Shown here piece after piece: positions 1 to 7,628 of a DNA stretch of 64,000 bases. Under the pieces are notes generated by a model, which did not search any database, was not told the origin of the DNA, and was given only the letters and a program-made list of their open reading frames with translations. Position 1 is the first letter of the stretch. Each line of letters begins with the position of its first letter. Source of the stretch: Halonotius aquaticus (GTDB lineage Archaea; Halobacteriota; Halobacteria; Halobacteriales; Haloferacaceae). Where the stretch lies: positions 1 to 64,000 of the forward strand of contig NZ_QKNY01000004.1 in assembly GCF_003605575.1 (NCBI RefSeq), in the 5' to 3' direction. A program made the translations under genes and the position numbers.

Positions 1-1
1 G

Positions 2-115
2 ACTGTAGAAGCTGGAAGATCCTGTTCACGACACCTGAACGCTCAGATAGTCACCGAAACCACCGATTCAGCATCGGCTATCGGCAGTGGTGAGCTGCTC
101 GATGTGATCGACTGA
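2..115 (+). CDS. C-terminal fragment of an unidentified protein, cut by the window edge
   Basis: One frame is open from base 2 to a TGA at 113-115 and encodes 37 residues ending in SGELLDVID. The acidic, Ser/Thr-rich tail looks like a haloarchaeal C-terminus, but there is too little to assign a family, and a chance open frame is possible. Bases 116-331 hold no gene and form the upstream region of the next gene. Confidence 0.3.
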   Translation, partial: TVEAGRSCSRHLNAQIVTETTDSASAIGSGELLDVID

Positions 116-331
116 GCCTATTGTCGCTAATACCGTTCGACGATTCATTACAATGGCAATGTATCGATCTATTATGCTTAAAAATCTCCTCTATGTAGCA
201 ATTTTCACGGTGCCCCGAATACGGAACACCATGCTCAGGCGTGGACAGCAGTTCTGACTAACCTATGTTATTTTAATCTGAATTTTCTAACCAATCGTTA
301 CAATTAAAGAACCTTTTCGAATAAGGCCACC

Positions 332-1546
332 ATGACGAAACGTAGGGTTTTACTCTCAAGTATCGCTGCCACAACTGCGGTTAGTGGGTGTTTACGTACA
401 GAATTTGGAGACTCAAATGGAACGTCTCCTGATTCAAACCAAGAAACCTCATCTCCAGAGGGACAATCACTATCTGGGCAAGCTATCGATTGGTCGCAGT
501 ATGGTTATAATGCGGCGAACACGGCATATGTGCAGGAAAGAGTCGGACCCACTCAAATTGGAAACACCCAGAATGGAACAGTAGACGTCAATGATTCCTT
601 TGCGATTTATGACGGCCTCTTGATTGGTGGTGGCAACCAATATGAGCTCCCAATCGAATTGCCAAATGGATCGGAGATCGCCCGGCGAGCCAACCACTCA
701 ATGGCGGTCGATAATATGATTTATTTGAGTGGAAGCAGAGAAGATGGCGTTACGGGATGGGTGGGGGCATTTGAGCTCGATGGCGGAGAAATCTGGAATA
801 AGGATCTTGAACCAATTGATGACGATCGTAGTTTTCCAATGGGAAGCCCAGCTATAGCGGATAATACGCTCTATCAGGCAACTGGAGACGGGATCCTCAG
901 AGCAATAGACGTTGATAGTGGAGAACCCCGATGGCAATACGATTTAGGTGGTCAAAAACAACTGACACCAGCCATAGTCGATGGGGTGACGTATGCAACG
1001 GGAAGTGAAACAGTTGCTATCAATCAATCGGGGGATGTGGAGTGGACCAGATCATTTGAACTTCAATCGTCACCAGTTGTTGAAGGTGAGAGACTGTATG
1101 CCGTAGGAAACGTCGGCTCGTTTGCAGCCGATGACTCAGAACCTTCTGGGGTGATGGGTTTGTACTCGTTAGATACACAGACCGGTTCAATAGAGTGGGC
1201 CACCGAGTTAGGGGGCCTCAATTACGAGGGCCTCCGAAATATCGCTGTAGATGATTCAGCTGTTTATGTGAATACGAATACTTCATTGGCTGCAGTCGAG
1301 AAATCTACCGGTGACATTCAATTCCAATCTGAACTCGATAATTCCGGTGAGGTGATCGTTACAACTGACCGAATTTACACAGTTGGAAAAAGTAGTAGTG
1401 CAGGTTCAATTACGGCTCATTTGAAAGACTCTGGTGAAGAACTTTGGACTGAAGTCATATCATCGCCAATTATGACTGAACCTGTTGTATCAAATAATCG
1501 ACTATATGTTGGAGCAGGAAATGGCTTGCACGTATTCATAGAGTGA
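332..1546 (+). CDS. PQQ-like beta-propeller lipoprotein
   Basis: A 404-aa secreted, lipid-anchored protein. The N-terminus has basic residues KRR, a short hydrophobic stretch and a lipobox (AVSGC, Cys20), followed by a Ser/Thr-rich linker. The rest is built from PQQ-enzyme-type repeats, visible as blades such as DVDSGEPRWQYDLGG, DTQTGSIEWATELGG and LKDSGEELWTEV, expected to form a beta-propeller on the outer face of the membrane. The tryptophan-docking pattern of PQQ repeats does not mean that PQQ is bound; such propellers are usually binding or scaffold proteins. Two similar lipoproteins lie at 2370-3515 and 14278-15456. Codon use is less GC-rich than in the core genes further right. Confidence 0.85.
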   Translation: MTKRRVLLSSIAATTAVSGCLRTEFGDSNGTSPDSNQETSSPEGQSLSGQAIDWSQYGYNAANTAYVQERVGPTQIGNTQNGTVDVNDSFAIYDGLLIGGGNQYELPIELPNGSEIARRANHSMAVDNMIYLSGSREDGVTGWVGAFELDGGEIWNKDLEPIDDDRSFPMGSPAIADNTLYQATGDGILRAIDVDSGEPRWQYDLGGQKQLTPAIVDGVTYATGSETVAINQSGDVEWTRSFELQSSPVVEGERLYAVGNVGSFAADDSEPSGVMGLYSLDTQTGSIEWATELGGLNYEGLRNIAVDDSAVYVNTNTSLAAVEKSTGDIQFQSELDNSGEVIVTTDRIYTVGKSSSAGSITAHLKDSGEELWTEVISSPIMTEPVVSNNRLYVGAGNGLHVFIE

Positions 1547-1600
1547 TAGACTCGATATTTCATTTTACAGAGAATCCAATCAGTGATATTAATTTGGGAG

Positions 1601-1608
1601 GTAGTTTT
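1601..1608. repeat. Left copy of 8-bp target-site duplication
   Basis: The octamer gtagtttt lies directly outside the left end of the IS6-type element and recurs at 2306-2313 directly outside its right end. An 8-bp duplication is what IS6-family transposition produces, so the element entered here by transposition and the flanks have not recombined since. Confidence 0.85.
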
Positions 1609-1610
1609 CA

Positions 1611-1625
1611 TCGTGTTTAGTTAAG
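1611..1625. repeat. Left terminal inverted repeat of the IS6 element
   Basis: Fifteen bases that match the complement of 2289-2303 without mismatch; this end is downstream of the transposase. It overlaps the transposase stop codon, as is common in such compact elements. Confidence 0.9.
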
Positions 1626-2252
1626 CGAATTCCACCAGACTGCGAACGATTGGAGCCATGTTTCTGCGGTTGCTGGTTCGACGTGGCTGAAACTATTGCT
1701 AAACTAAGATGTACGGCGTTTTATTTCTCGAAATATACGTTCGACGGCATTCCGATTTCCATGGCGAACAGTCTGAAATCGGAGTCCTGCTCGGTTCAGT
1801 GCCGCTGAAAGATGGTGCGCATGATCGACGAGAAATATAGCCTCAGACACATCGTGTTTTTCACGGAGTTCTCGGAGAAATTTCTGCGTCAATACCGTTG
1901 TCGTAGTCGTAAACAGCCGAACATGGAGAAATTTGTTTGTCTCTGGATCGACCGCCGCGTACAGCCAATACTGCTGGCCATTGATCCGGATCACCGTCTC
2001 GTCTAACGCGATGTGATCCGGGGTTGCATCGGTGGCTGGCTGTAAATCTGCTTTCTGCACCCAATCGTGAACCGCTTTTCGTGAACGTTGGACACCGAAC
2101 TTCTCAAGTTCTGAGACGGTATTCGAAAGTGATAATCTAGCCAGATGTAACCGAATACCGAGCTTCATCAACTCGCTCGGTGTCCGCTCTCGCTCCACAA
2201 AATCTAATTCAAGCCAGTCGTTACAACCGCTGAGGCGAGTGATTTCTGCCAT
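1617..2252 (-). pseudogene. IS6-family DDE transposase interrupted by an in-frame amber codon
   Basis: Read from the ATG at 2252 (MAEITRLSGC), the frame gives the zinc-finger/HTH-like N-terminus and DDE core of IS6 transposases: ALDET (first Asp), FLVDHAHH (second Asp) and VERIFREIKRRT (Glu). A TAG at 1704-1706 stops it just after the Glu motif. The frame then stays open for 28 more codons to a TAA at 1617-1619 and encodes the usual C-terminus (FSNSFSHVEPA, WLQSFAVWW). Full family length would be about 211 aa; the truncated product keeps all DDE residues but loses the last helix. An upstream in-frame GTG at 2270 is less likely as a start because homologues begin near MxE. Confidence 0.85.
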
Positions 2253-2288
2253 AGACCAGCCGAAATTCACTCCGCCTCAGTTTTCACT

Positions 2289-2303
2289 CTTAACTAAACA
2301 CGA
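2289..2303. repeat. Right terminal inverted repeat of the IS6 element
   Basis: Partner of 1611-1625, about 37 bases upstream of the likely transposase ATG. Confidence 0.9.
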
Positions 2304-2305
2304 CC

Positions 2306-2313
2306 GTAGTTTT
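2306..2313. repeat. Right copy of 8-bp target-site duplication
   Basis: Second copy of gtagtttt, identical to 1601-1608. Confidence 0.85.
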
Positions 2314-2369
2314 GGGCTTTAGGCCTCTCGTAAAAAGTTGATTCTCGTTTTGAAGAATGATAGAGGCCT

Positions 2370-3515
2370 TCACTGATATCGACTGAGATTATCATAGGCT
2401 CGCAATACACCGTCTGAATGGCTAATGAAAACCGATCCAGCATCTACGGCAGGTGATTTCTCGAAGGATTGTGGGAAATCATAGGTATCTCCAATGGTGC
2501 CGTCTTGAGATATTGATGTGATTGCTGATGGTTCGAAAAAGTCACCGGTTGGTACCCAGGTCATCGATTCCTGCGTTGGGGGCTTTGAGGTAAGATGAAT
2601 GGATTCCGGAGACACTGTCCAATTGGTAGTTCCTGTTTCAAATTGGAAACTTACTATGTCTCCGGATACGAGCCAAAAGTTTCCTTCGAACGGGATTGGT
2701 TGTGGAGCACTCGATCCACTTCCTCTTCGTTCGATTTCGTCTTCCCATAAAACAGATCCGTCTGTGCCAGATAAACCAAAAATCTTGCCCTCATTATCAA
2801 CAACAACTATGTCATCGTACAATGTGTAGGCGATTCCCGCACTTCTACCGATGAAGTCATCTGGTGTGAAATCCCAGCGTTTTTGACCTGAATCCTTATC
2901 GAGCGCAAAGACCCGTGTGTCTTTATCACGGTCAGCATCTGGTGAATTCACGTAATCACTTACTGTGGCAAACAGGACGATATCATCACCTATGAGCGGC
3001 GAATAGGTATGTCCGTAACCTGTAGAAATACCACTTTGCCACAGTCGTGGCCCTTCAATACTTTCATACGCAGTAACACCTTCACCAACTTCTTCACCTA
3101 CTACCATCTCAGCTGAAACCGTAGCAAACTCTGCCCCAGGATACCCAGTCATCGCAGCTTGAACCTCACCCGAATCTTTATCGATACGGACTATATCCTG
3201 GTCAGTTTGGGCAACTATCGAATCTTCAAGAATAAACGGATTAGCCATGGTGAGTTCTGAAGATGAAAACTGCTCTGAACTGACACTCCATTCCGTTTCC
3301 CCAGTGGTTCTGTTGATCGCAAAAAGGGACTGGTTGAGAGAGCCAACGTAAACAGTTTCACCATCAGAGACAGGACTTGTTAGGGGAGCATCAGCTTCGA
3401 ATTCCCATGTGGTGCCTGTGAAACCACCATTTGAATTTGATTGTCCCTGCGTAAATTGAATGCAGCCGGAAAACAGTCCAGTCGAACAAGCTGCTAAGAG
3501 AGTACGCCGTTTCAT
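2370..3515 (-). CDS. PQQ-like beta-propeller lipoprotein
   Basis: A 381-aa secreted lipoprotein with an MKRRTLLAAC start, lipobox FSGC (Cys18), a short Gly/Ser/Asn linker and repeats of PQQ-propeller type (INRTTGETEWSV, IDKDSGEVQ, LDKDSGQKRWDF, SGTDGSVLWEDEI). It resembles the proteins at 332-1546 and 14278-15456, so the island carries a small family of these. A TATA-like run (atttaaat, about 3560-3569) lies roughly 50 bases upstream on the coding strand and fits a short-leader promoter. A binding or scaffold role outside the cell is inferred; no catalytic motif is visible. Confidence 0.83.
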   Translation of the reverse strand: MKRRTLLAACSTGLFSGCIQFTQGQSNSNGGFTGTTWEFEADAPLTSPVSDGETVYVGSLNQSLFAINRTTGETEWSVSSEQFSSSELTMANPFILEDSIVAQTDQDIVRIDKDSGEVQAAMTGYPGAEFATVSAEMVVGEEVGEGVTAYESIEGPRLWQSGISTGYGHTYSPLIGDDIVLFATVSDYVNSPDADRDKDTRVFALDKDSGQKRWDFTPDDFIGRSAGIAYTLYDDIVVVDNEGKIFGLSGTDGSVLWEDEIERRGSGSSAPQPIPFEGNFWLVSGDIVSFQFETGTTNWTVSPESIHLTSKPPTQESMTWVPTGDFFEPSAITSISQDGTIGDTYDFPQSFEKSPAVDAGSVFISHSDGVLRAYDNLSRYQ

Positions 3516-3835
3516 AATCTTGGTGTGCTAATCAGTATCCGATGTTTCTGATCCATTGATATTTAAATTACCTTCTTGTGCAATGTTTGAAACTCATCTT
3601 GAGACCCCACCGAATCAATTCCCTGGGTGGATTCTCGTCGGGTAAGCTGGCAGTTTCACAATACAACTAAGCCTTCGCTATTTTTGAACTATACCGGAGG
3701 TATCCGATGGGTAGCAGCCTTTAGTTGGTCTTTTCTGGAGAACTGAACCTACAACCTGGCATCAACATCATTCATATTGACTTACTGAGCAAGACAATGG
3801 AATACAATCGTCCCGCACTGCGCATAACTCGATTG
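3516..3835. other. Intergenic region, 320 bp
   Basis: No convincing gene on either strand. It contains the probable promoter of the leftward lipoprotein gene (minus-strand TATA-like sequence near 3560-3569) and the region downstream of the large coiled-coil gene. No terminal repeats of a mobile element are evident. Confidence 0.5.
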
Positions 3836-5812
3836 TTATCCTATATCGATCGCTAAGCCGTCTTCATCGATATAGAACTGTTCCCCATCGCCGTTGCTTT
3901 CGACGCGATCGAAAGAGCGTTTCACCACATGGCGATCGTAGTCGGTTTCGTTAGTGATCTCTTGGAGCATGACCGTTTCACGGCCCAGATCAGAGACATA
4001 CTCTGATTTGAGGTAGGCGTAACAATCATCGACAGCCTCAGTCTGGACAGCCCGCTCGAACAAGCTAATGTTTTCAGCGACGACCGGGTCAGCAGGATCG
4101 TAGATCAACTCGCCATTACGGAGATCAACCAGACAGACACTGACGTGGCGGCTGAAGCGTGTCCGAGCGAGTTCGTCCTCTTTGACCAGATTCTGCACGC
4201 GATCGGTCCAGCCAGTCGGTGAGGCGATCCCCAATAGATACGGGGTTTCCTGATTTGAGGCTTCACGCACCGCATCGTTGACGAAACCAAGGAGATCATC
4301 CAAATCAGCGGGTGTCGCGTCGAACCCATTAATCGCATGGGCCTCCAGATGGGAGGCCACCGTGGCTTCGATGATCATTTCAGTGGACTCACTGAGCCCC
4401 ATGTACTTGCTTTCGGTAATCGTGTACCGAGCGGTTGGGTTGGTAGGATGCGTCCCGGACAGTTCTTTGTCGTGCTCTTGGAGGAGGTTCGTCATCCGGG
4501 AGGCTTCATTGCGGCGTTCACTCCGGCCATCCCAGTAGTCATGTGGGACCTCAAAGGTGTCATTGGGCATGCGAATCGATTGAACTTCGAACATGCCAGT
4601 GTCGAACCGCCCCATGTAATCCATCTCAAAGAGTCGGGCCGTAGAGGCGGTCACGACGTCTTTGCCTTCCAACCCTCCCGTGTCGTCGACGGATGTTTCG
4701 ACTTCCTCAACTCGTTCTTCAAGCGATTGCTGGCGTTCATCGAGTCGATCCCGAGCGGATTCGATCTCCTCGCGCTCAACTTGGAGGCGGTCGATTTCGT
4801 TTTTGAGTTCAGACCGCTGTTCGGTGAGTCGCTCGAGTTCCGCTTCGACAACTTGGGCAGCTTGTTCCCCTACCTCTTCGCTGCCGGACTTGACGGCTTC
4901 CTCTTTGGCGGTTTCTAACTCTGTAATCTTCGTATCCAACTGCGTTTCGAGTTCTTGGGTTCGAGAGATGGCATCGTTCAACTCAGCCAACGCGTCTTCA
5001 TCGATGGTATCGATATTCTGAATCTCAGCGCGGATGTCCGCAGCATCGACGGTTTCACTCGCCACCTGCCGTTCGACCCGGCTGATTTCTGTTTGGATTT
5101 GAGTGCGCTGCCGTTCGAAGCCACGTTCGAGTGAATCTTCCAGGTCGGTCAGCTCCTCGCGGAGGGCGTCCTGGATCTTCTCTCGTTCGTCGGTGGAATC
5201 GGAGACTGCTTCGATGGCGTCTTCGATACTTTCGACAAGGTGTTCCAGCCCGTGAGTTTCGACGTAGACGAAGAAGCCTTGCCGAATCCGCTCGCGGCGA
5301 TCGTCATACCGTTCGACGAGTCGTTCGATGACCTCTTGTTGGACCTCCGGATTCTCTATCAGTTTATCCATGTTGGCGATCTGCGTGGAGGTGTATTCCT
5401 GCACCAGTTCGTACACTTCCCCTTCCATCCGGCGGACCTTCTCTTCGATTTGGTCTTCATCGAGTGCATCGAACTGTTTGAACCGGTCGAATTCGACGAC
5501 CGCTTCCAGTTCTTTCTCGATGAAGTCTCCCTGCATCGCGGTCGGAACTTCTGACTCCTTGTAAAAGCTGGCAGCCAACAGTAACCGAGCCAATGTCAAC
5601 TCCCCAGCCGCCCGTTGACGGGCATCTTTCGAGAGGAAGTCAGGACACTCCTTGCCGAAGTCCCAACGCAATTCCTCTTCATCAGCCTTGATTTCGTTGT
5701 ATTTCTCGATTCGTGATCGATCCGGCATTCTTGTGAGACCGGCCAAGTCACGATCAAGAACTCGATTCGCCGTGTATGTGAGTTCATCAAATTTCTCTTG
5801 ACAATCAGTCAT
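3836..5812 (-). CDS. Large coiled-coil protein of the ESCRT-like/AAA/FHA/PP2C cluster
   Basis: A 658-aa protein read from the ATG at 5812 (MTDCQEKFDE); the frame stays open further upstream, but only as a shadow of the neighbouring gene. Residues 1-200 are mixed helical. Residues about 205-375 form a long charged coiled coil with regular Leu/Ile heptads. Residues about 385-658 form a globular C-terminal domain (GIASPTGWTDRVQNL, VCLVDLRNGELIYDP) that I do not recognise. There is no signal peptide or membrane segment. It begins 4 bases after the stop of the 177-aa gene, so the two are probably co-transcribed, and both diverge from the AAA/PP2C operon. A scaffold or effector role is inferred from context only. 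Confidence 0.8.
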   Translation of the reverse strand: MTDCQEKFDELTYTANRVLDRDLAGLTRMPDRSRIEKYNEIKADEEELRWDFGKECPDFLSKDARQRAAGELTLARLLLAASFYKESEVPTAMQGDFIEKELEAVVEFDRFKQFDALDEDQIEEKVRRMEGEVYELVQEYTSTQIANMDKLIENPEVQQEVIERLVERYDDRRERIRQGFFVYVETHGLEHLVESIEDAIEAVSDSTDEREKIQDALREELTDLEDSLERGFERQRTQIQTEISRVERQVASETVDAADIRAEIQNIDTIDEDALAELNDAISRTQELETQLDTKITELETAKEEAVKSGSEEVGEQAAQVVEAELERLTEQRSELKNEIDRLQVEREEIESARDRLDERQQSLEERVEEVETSVDDTGGLEGKDVVTASTARLFEMDYMGRFDTGMFEVQSIRMPNDTFEVPHDYWDGRSERRNEASRMTNLLQEHDKELSGTHPTNPTARYTITESKYMGLSESTEMIIEATVASHLEAHAINGFDATPADLDDLLGFVNDAVREASNQETPYLLGIASPTGWTDRVQNLVKEDELARTRFSRHVSVCLVDLRNGELIYDPADPVVAENISLFERAVQTEAVDDCYAYLKSEYVSDLGRETVMLQEITNETDYDRHVVKRSFDRVESNGDGEQFYIDEDGLAIDIG

Positions 5813-5816
5813 GGTA

Positions 5817-6350
5817 TCACTCCGATTGGCTGGCTGCGTAATCCCCAAGCTCAGTTTCGAAAAAGTCCCCAAGGAACTCCGGAGCTGGGGGGATCCCATC
5901 GACACGAATTCTGACGACGACAATGTCGCCAGCAGTATCATCAAGCTCGTACGAGACTTCCGCACGACCCTTTTTGGTGTACATTTCGTATTCGTTTCTA
6001 GACCCAGATTGGAGTACTGCCTTCTTTTTGGACAGGATGTATTCCAAAAACGTCTCAACTGCATCAAGCGACGCCGATATTTCTTCAGTGACAGTAATCG
6101 ATTCGGATTCCACCTCTGGGGTTGTGGGTTGCAGCCGATAGACCCCGATTTGTTCGCTTGGGACTTTAGCAACCAATTCTTGGTACAATTCCTCATGGTC
6201 AACCCCCTCTGCAATGCGGGCAAGTCCCTCTGGCGTCTCGATGTCCCCCTCATTCCAATTTTTGAACAGATACTCCACCCGCTTCCGTTCGGCTTCTTCG
6301 GTGTATTGAACGGTATACAAATACCGTTCAGTATCGTCATTTTCAGCCAT
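5817..6350 (-). CDS. Uncharacterised 177-aa protein, first gene of the leftward arm of the cluster
   Basis: A soluble acidic protein (MAENDDTERYLYTVQYTEE) with predicted alternating helices and strands and no familiar motif. The C-terminal half (residues about 85-165) looks like a compact alpha/beta fold (EISASLDAVETFLEYILSKK, then GDIVVVRIRVDG). Its ATG at 6350 is 268 bases from the first gene of the rightward arm, so the intergenic space probably carries divergent promoters. The close spacing with the coiled-coil gene downstream suggests the two proteins act together. Confidence 0.75.
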   Translation of the reverse strand: MAENDDTERYLYTVQYTEEAERKRVEYLFKNWNEGDIETPEGLARIAEGVDHEELYQELVAKVPSEQIGVYRLQPTTPEVESESITVTEEISASLDAVETFLEYILSKKKAVLQSGSRNEYEMYTKKGRAEVSYELDDTAGDIVVVRIRVDGIPPAPEFLGDFFETELGDYAASQSE

Positions 6351-6617
6351 GGATTAGTTGGTGGAGCTTCCTGTCTGTGAGGGAAACCATTGTTGGATGG
6401 AATGCCGAGTGGTTCATGTCTGGGTACTGCATCAGGATGTTTCTACATTTGTCCCATAAATAACTATCTCTATCTCGGAGTGAGGGACACAAATAAATTA
6501 CAACGAAATAGATTATAGTTAGTCTATCCATTCTGGAGAAAACTACAAAATTACGTTCGGTACAAATCTTTAAGTGGTAATGGTATGACGGGTTAAGCGG
6601 GTGACACAAGACAACAA
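6351..6617. promoter_or_regulatory. Divergent promoter region of the ESCRT-like cluster
   Basis: 267 AT-rich bases between the two arms. A TATA-like sequence on the minus strand (cataaataac on the plus strand, about 6455-6464) could serve the leftward genes, and tctttaag near 6567-6575 could serve the rightward operon starting at 6618. An 88-codon minus-strand frame in this space has an unusual composition for this genome and is not called. Confidence 0.45.
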
Positions 6618-6896
6618 ATGAGCGTGATGCTATGGACAGTTGGAGCGTTCGTGGTGAACCTCCTGCTTGGGATTGGCCTCCTACTTGGCGTGTACAAATT
6701 CATGGAACGCCGGGTCACCTTGGGGGCTCTCTCAGGCATTGTCGTTGGAACAGGGGTCATTTACGCGCAGGCGACCCTCGGAGAGCAGTGGCTGACGGTC
6801 ACGGTTAGTGAGATGAAACTCCTCGTGATCGCCGCCTGCTTGGGGGCAGTTATCGGCGTCGTTGGGACCGTCTTGACGGTCAAACCAGACCTCTGA
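6618..6896 (+). CDS. Small membrane protein with three predicted transmembrane segments
   Basis: A 92-aa protein, mostly hydrophobic. Helices are at about residues 3-27 (LLLGIGLLLGVYKF), 34-52 (LGALSGIVVGTGVIYA) and 66-88 (LLVIAACLGAVIGVVGTVL), with a single basic loop (MERR) after the first. It is the first gene of the rightward operon, 50 bases ahead of the ESCRT-III-like gene, and could be the membrane anchor or target of the complex. The family is not recognised. Confidence 0.7.
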   Translation: MSVMLWTVGAFVVNLLLGIGLLLGVYKFMERRVTLGALSGIVVGTGVIYAQATLGEQWLTVTVSEMKLLVIAACLGAVIGVVGTVLTVKPDL

Positions 6897-6946
6897 ACGT
6901 ATAGTCAAAAAAAAAAATAATAACCTCACAACATACAACACCGATC

Positions 6947-7603
6947 ATGGAACTACGAAACTGGGTTCAGGACCGATTTGGCACCGCTGATACAGAATCA
7001 CTGCTTGACGAGAGCGTCTACAGTCAAAAGGAGCTACGGAAAGATAAGACGAAGCTCGAACAGAGCATGAAACAGGTCGAAAAGGAGATGGAAAAACATC
7101 AAAGGAAGTACGAGAAGCTCATGCAAAAAGGGGCTGAGGCCGATGAAATGAAACGCAAGCAGTACGCCCAGAAGGCCAAATTCGAGAAAAAGAAGTACAC
7201 CATCAAGAAACAAAAACACAAACAGAAGAGCGTCAAGCTGGGGACGATCATTTCGATCGAAGGGATGCGTGAAGTGATGGACATGCAGAGCAATGAGGCC
7301 GATATCACGCTCACTACTGTTCTCAATGATGAGATGAACGCCCAAGAGCTGCAGGGGCAGGTCATGGAGCAGATGGCAGAATTCGGTCTTGAAATGGAGG
7401 ATATGAAGGAAGTCCAGGAAGCTCTCGATGTGGAGATTCTGGATCAAGAGCTCCAGACCGAAGAACCGGAGGAACTCGAACTGATGGAAGAGATGGCCGC
7501 AGGCGAGATGTCGTCCGAACAGATCGATATCGAAGAAGAAGTAAATGGTGACACGGAGACGGACGATATCGATATCGACATCGAACAGAATCAAACGCTG
7601 TAA
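6947..7603 (+). CDS. ESCRT-III/PspA-like helical protein
   Basis: 218 aa, almost entirely helical. Residues about 28-98 form a strongly basic long helical hairpin (KELRKDKTKLEQSMKQVEKE, KFEKKKYTIKKQKHKQKS). Residues 100-165 are amphipathic helices, including ISIEGMREVMDMQ and VMEQMAEFGLEMEDM. The last 60 residues are very acidic, with a Leu/Met-rich stretch (EELELMEEMAAGEM) that could act as an MIT-binding motif. A basic N-terminal hairpin, a hinge and an acidic regulatory tail are the layout of Snf7/CdvB and of PspA/Vipp1. The next gene encodes a Vps4-like ATPase with an MIT-like domain, which supports the reading. A generic coiled coil remains possible. Confidence 0.7.
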   Translation: MELRNWVQDRFGTADTESLLDESVYSQKELRKDKTKLEQSMKQVEKEMEKHQRKYEKLMQKGAEADEMKRKQYAQKAKFEKKKYTIKKQKHKQKSVKLGTIISIEGMREVMDMQSNEADITLTTVLNDEMNAQELQGQVMEQMAEFGLEMEDMKEVQEALDVEILDQELQTEEPEELELMEEMAAGEMSSEQIDIEEEVNGDTETDDIDIDIEQNQTL

Positions 7604-7628
7604 TCGCCTTCGGCTGTAACTTCAATTC

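Larger units (their letters stand above)
1609..2305 (-). mobile_element. IS6-family insertion sequence (ISH15-like), 697 bp
   Basis: A complete short haloarchaeal IS. Its ends are inverted repeats sharing an uninterrupted 15-bp match (cttaactaaacacga and its complement, 1611-1625 and 2289-2303). The outermost two bases differ (CA at the left, GG on the complement of the right). It is flanked by an 8-bp direct repeat, and a single leftward transposase frame fills it. It sits between two PQQ-propeller lipoprotein genes that point towards each other and interrupts neither. Confidence 0.9.

Noticed and set aside
5813-6340. N-terminal extension of the coiled-coil gene (about 176 codons)
   Set aside because: It runs in another frame through the whole 177-aa gene and has atypical Trp/Cys/Arg-rich composition; the ATG at 5812 sits in a normal operon junction.
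6343-6609. 88-codon minus-strand frame between the divergent arms of the ESCRT-like cluster
   Set aside because: Rich in Cys, His, Tyr and Asn, not acidic, and it would occupy the divergent promoter region.
6907-6917. Run of eleven A bases
   Set aside because: On the plus strand this is not a U-tract terminator, and no leftward gene ends here; probably only an AT-rich spacer inside the operon.
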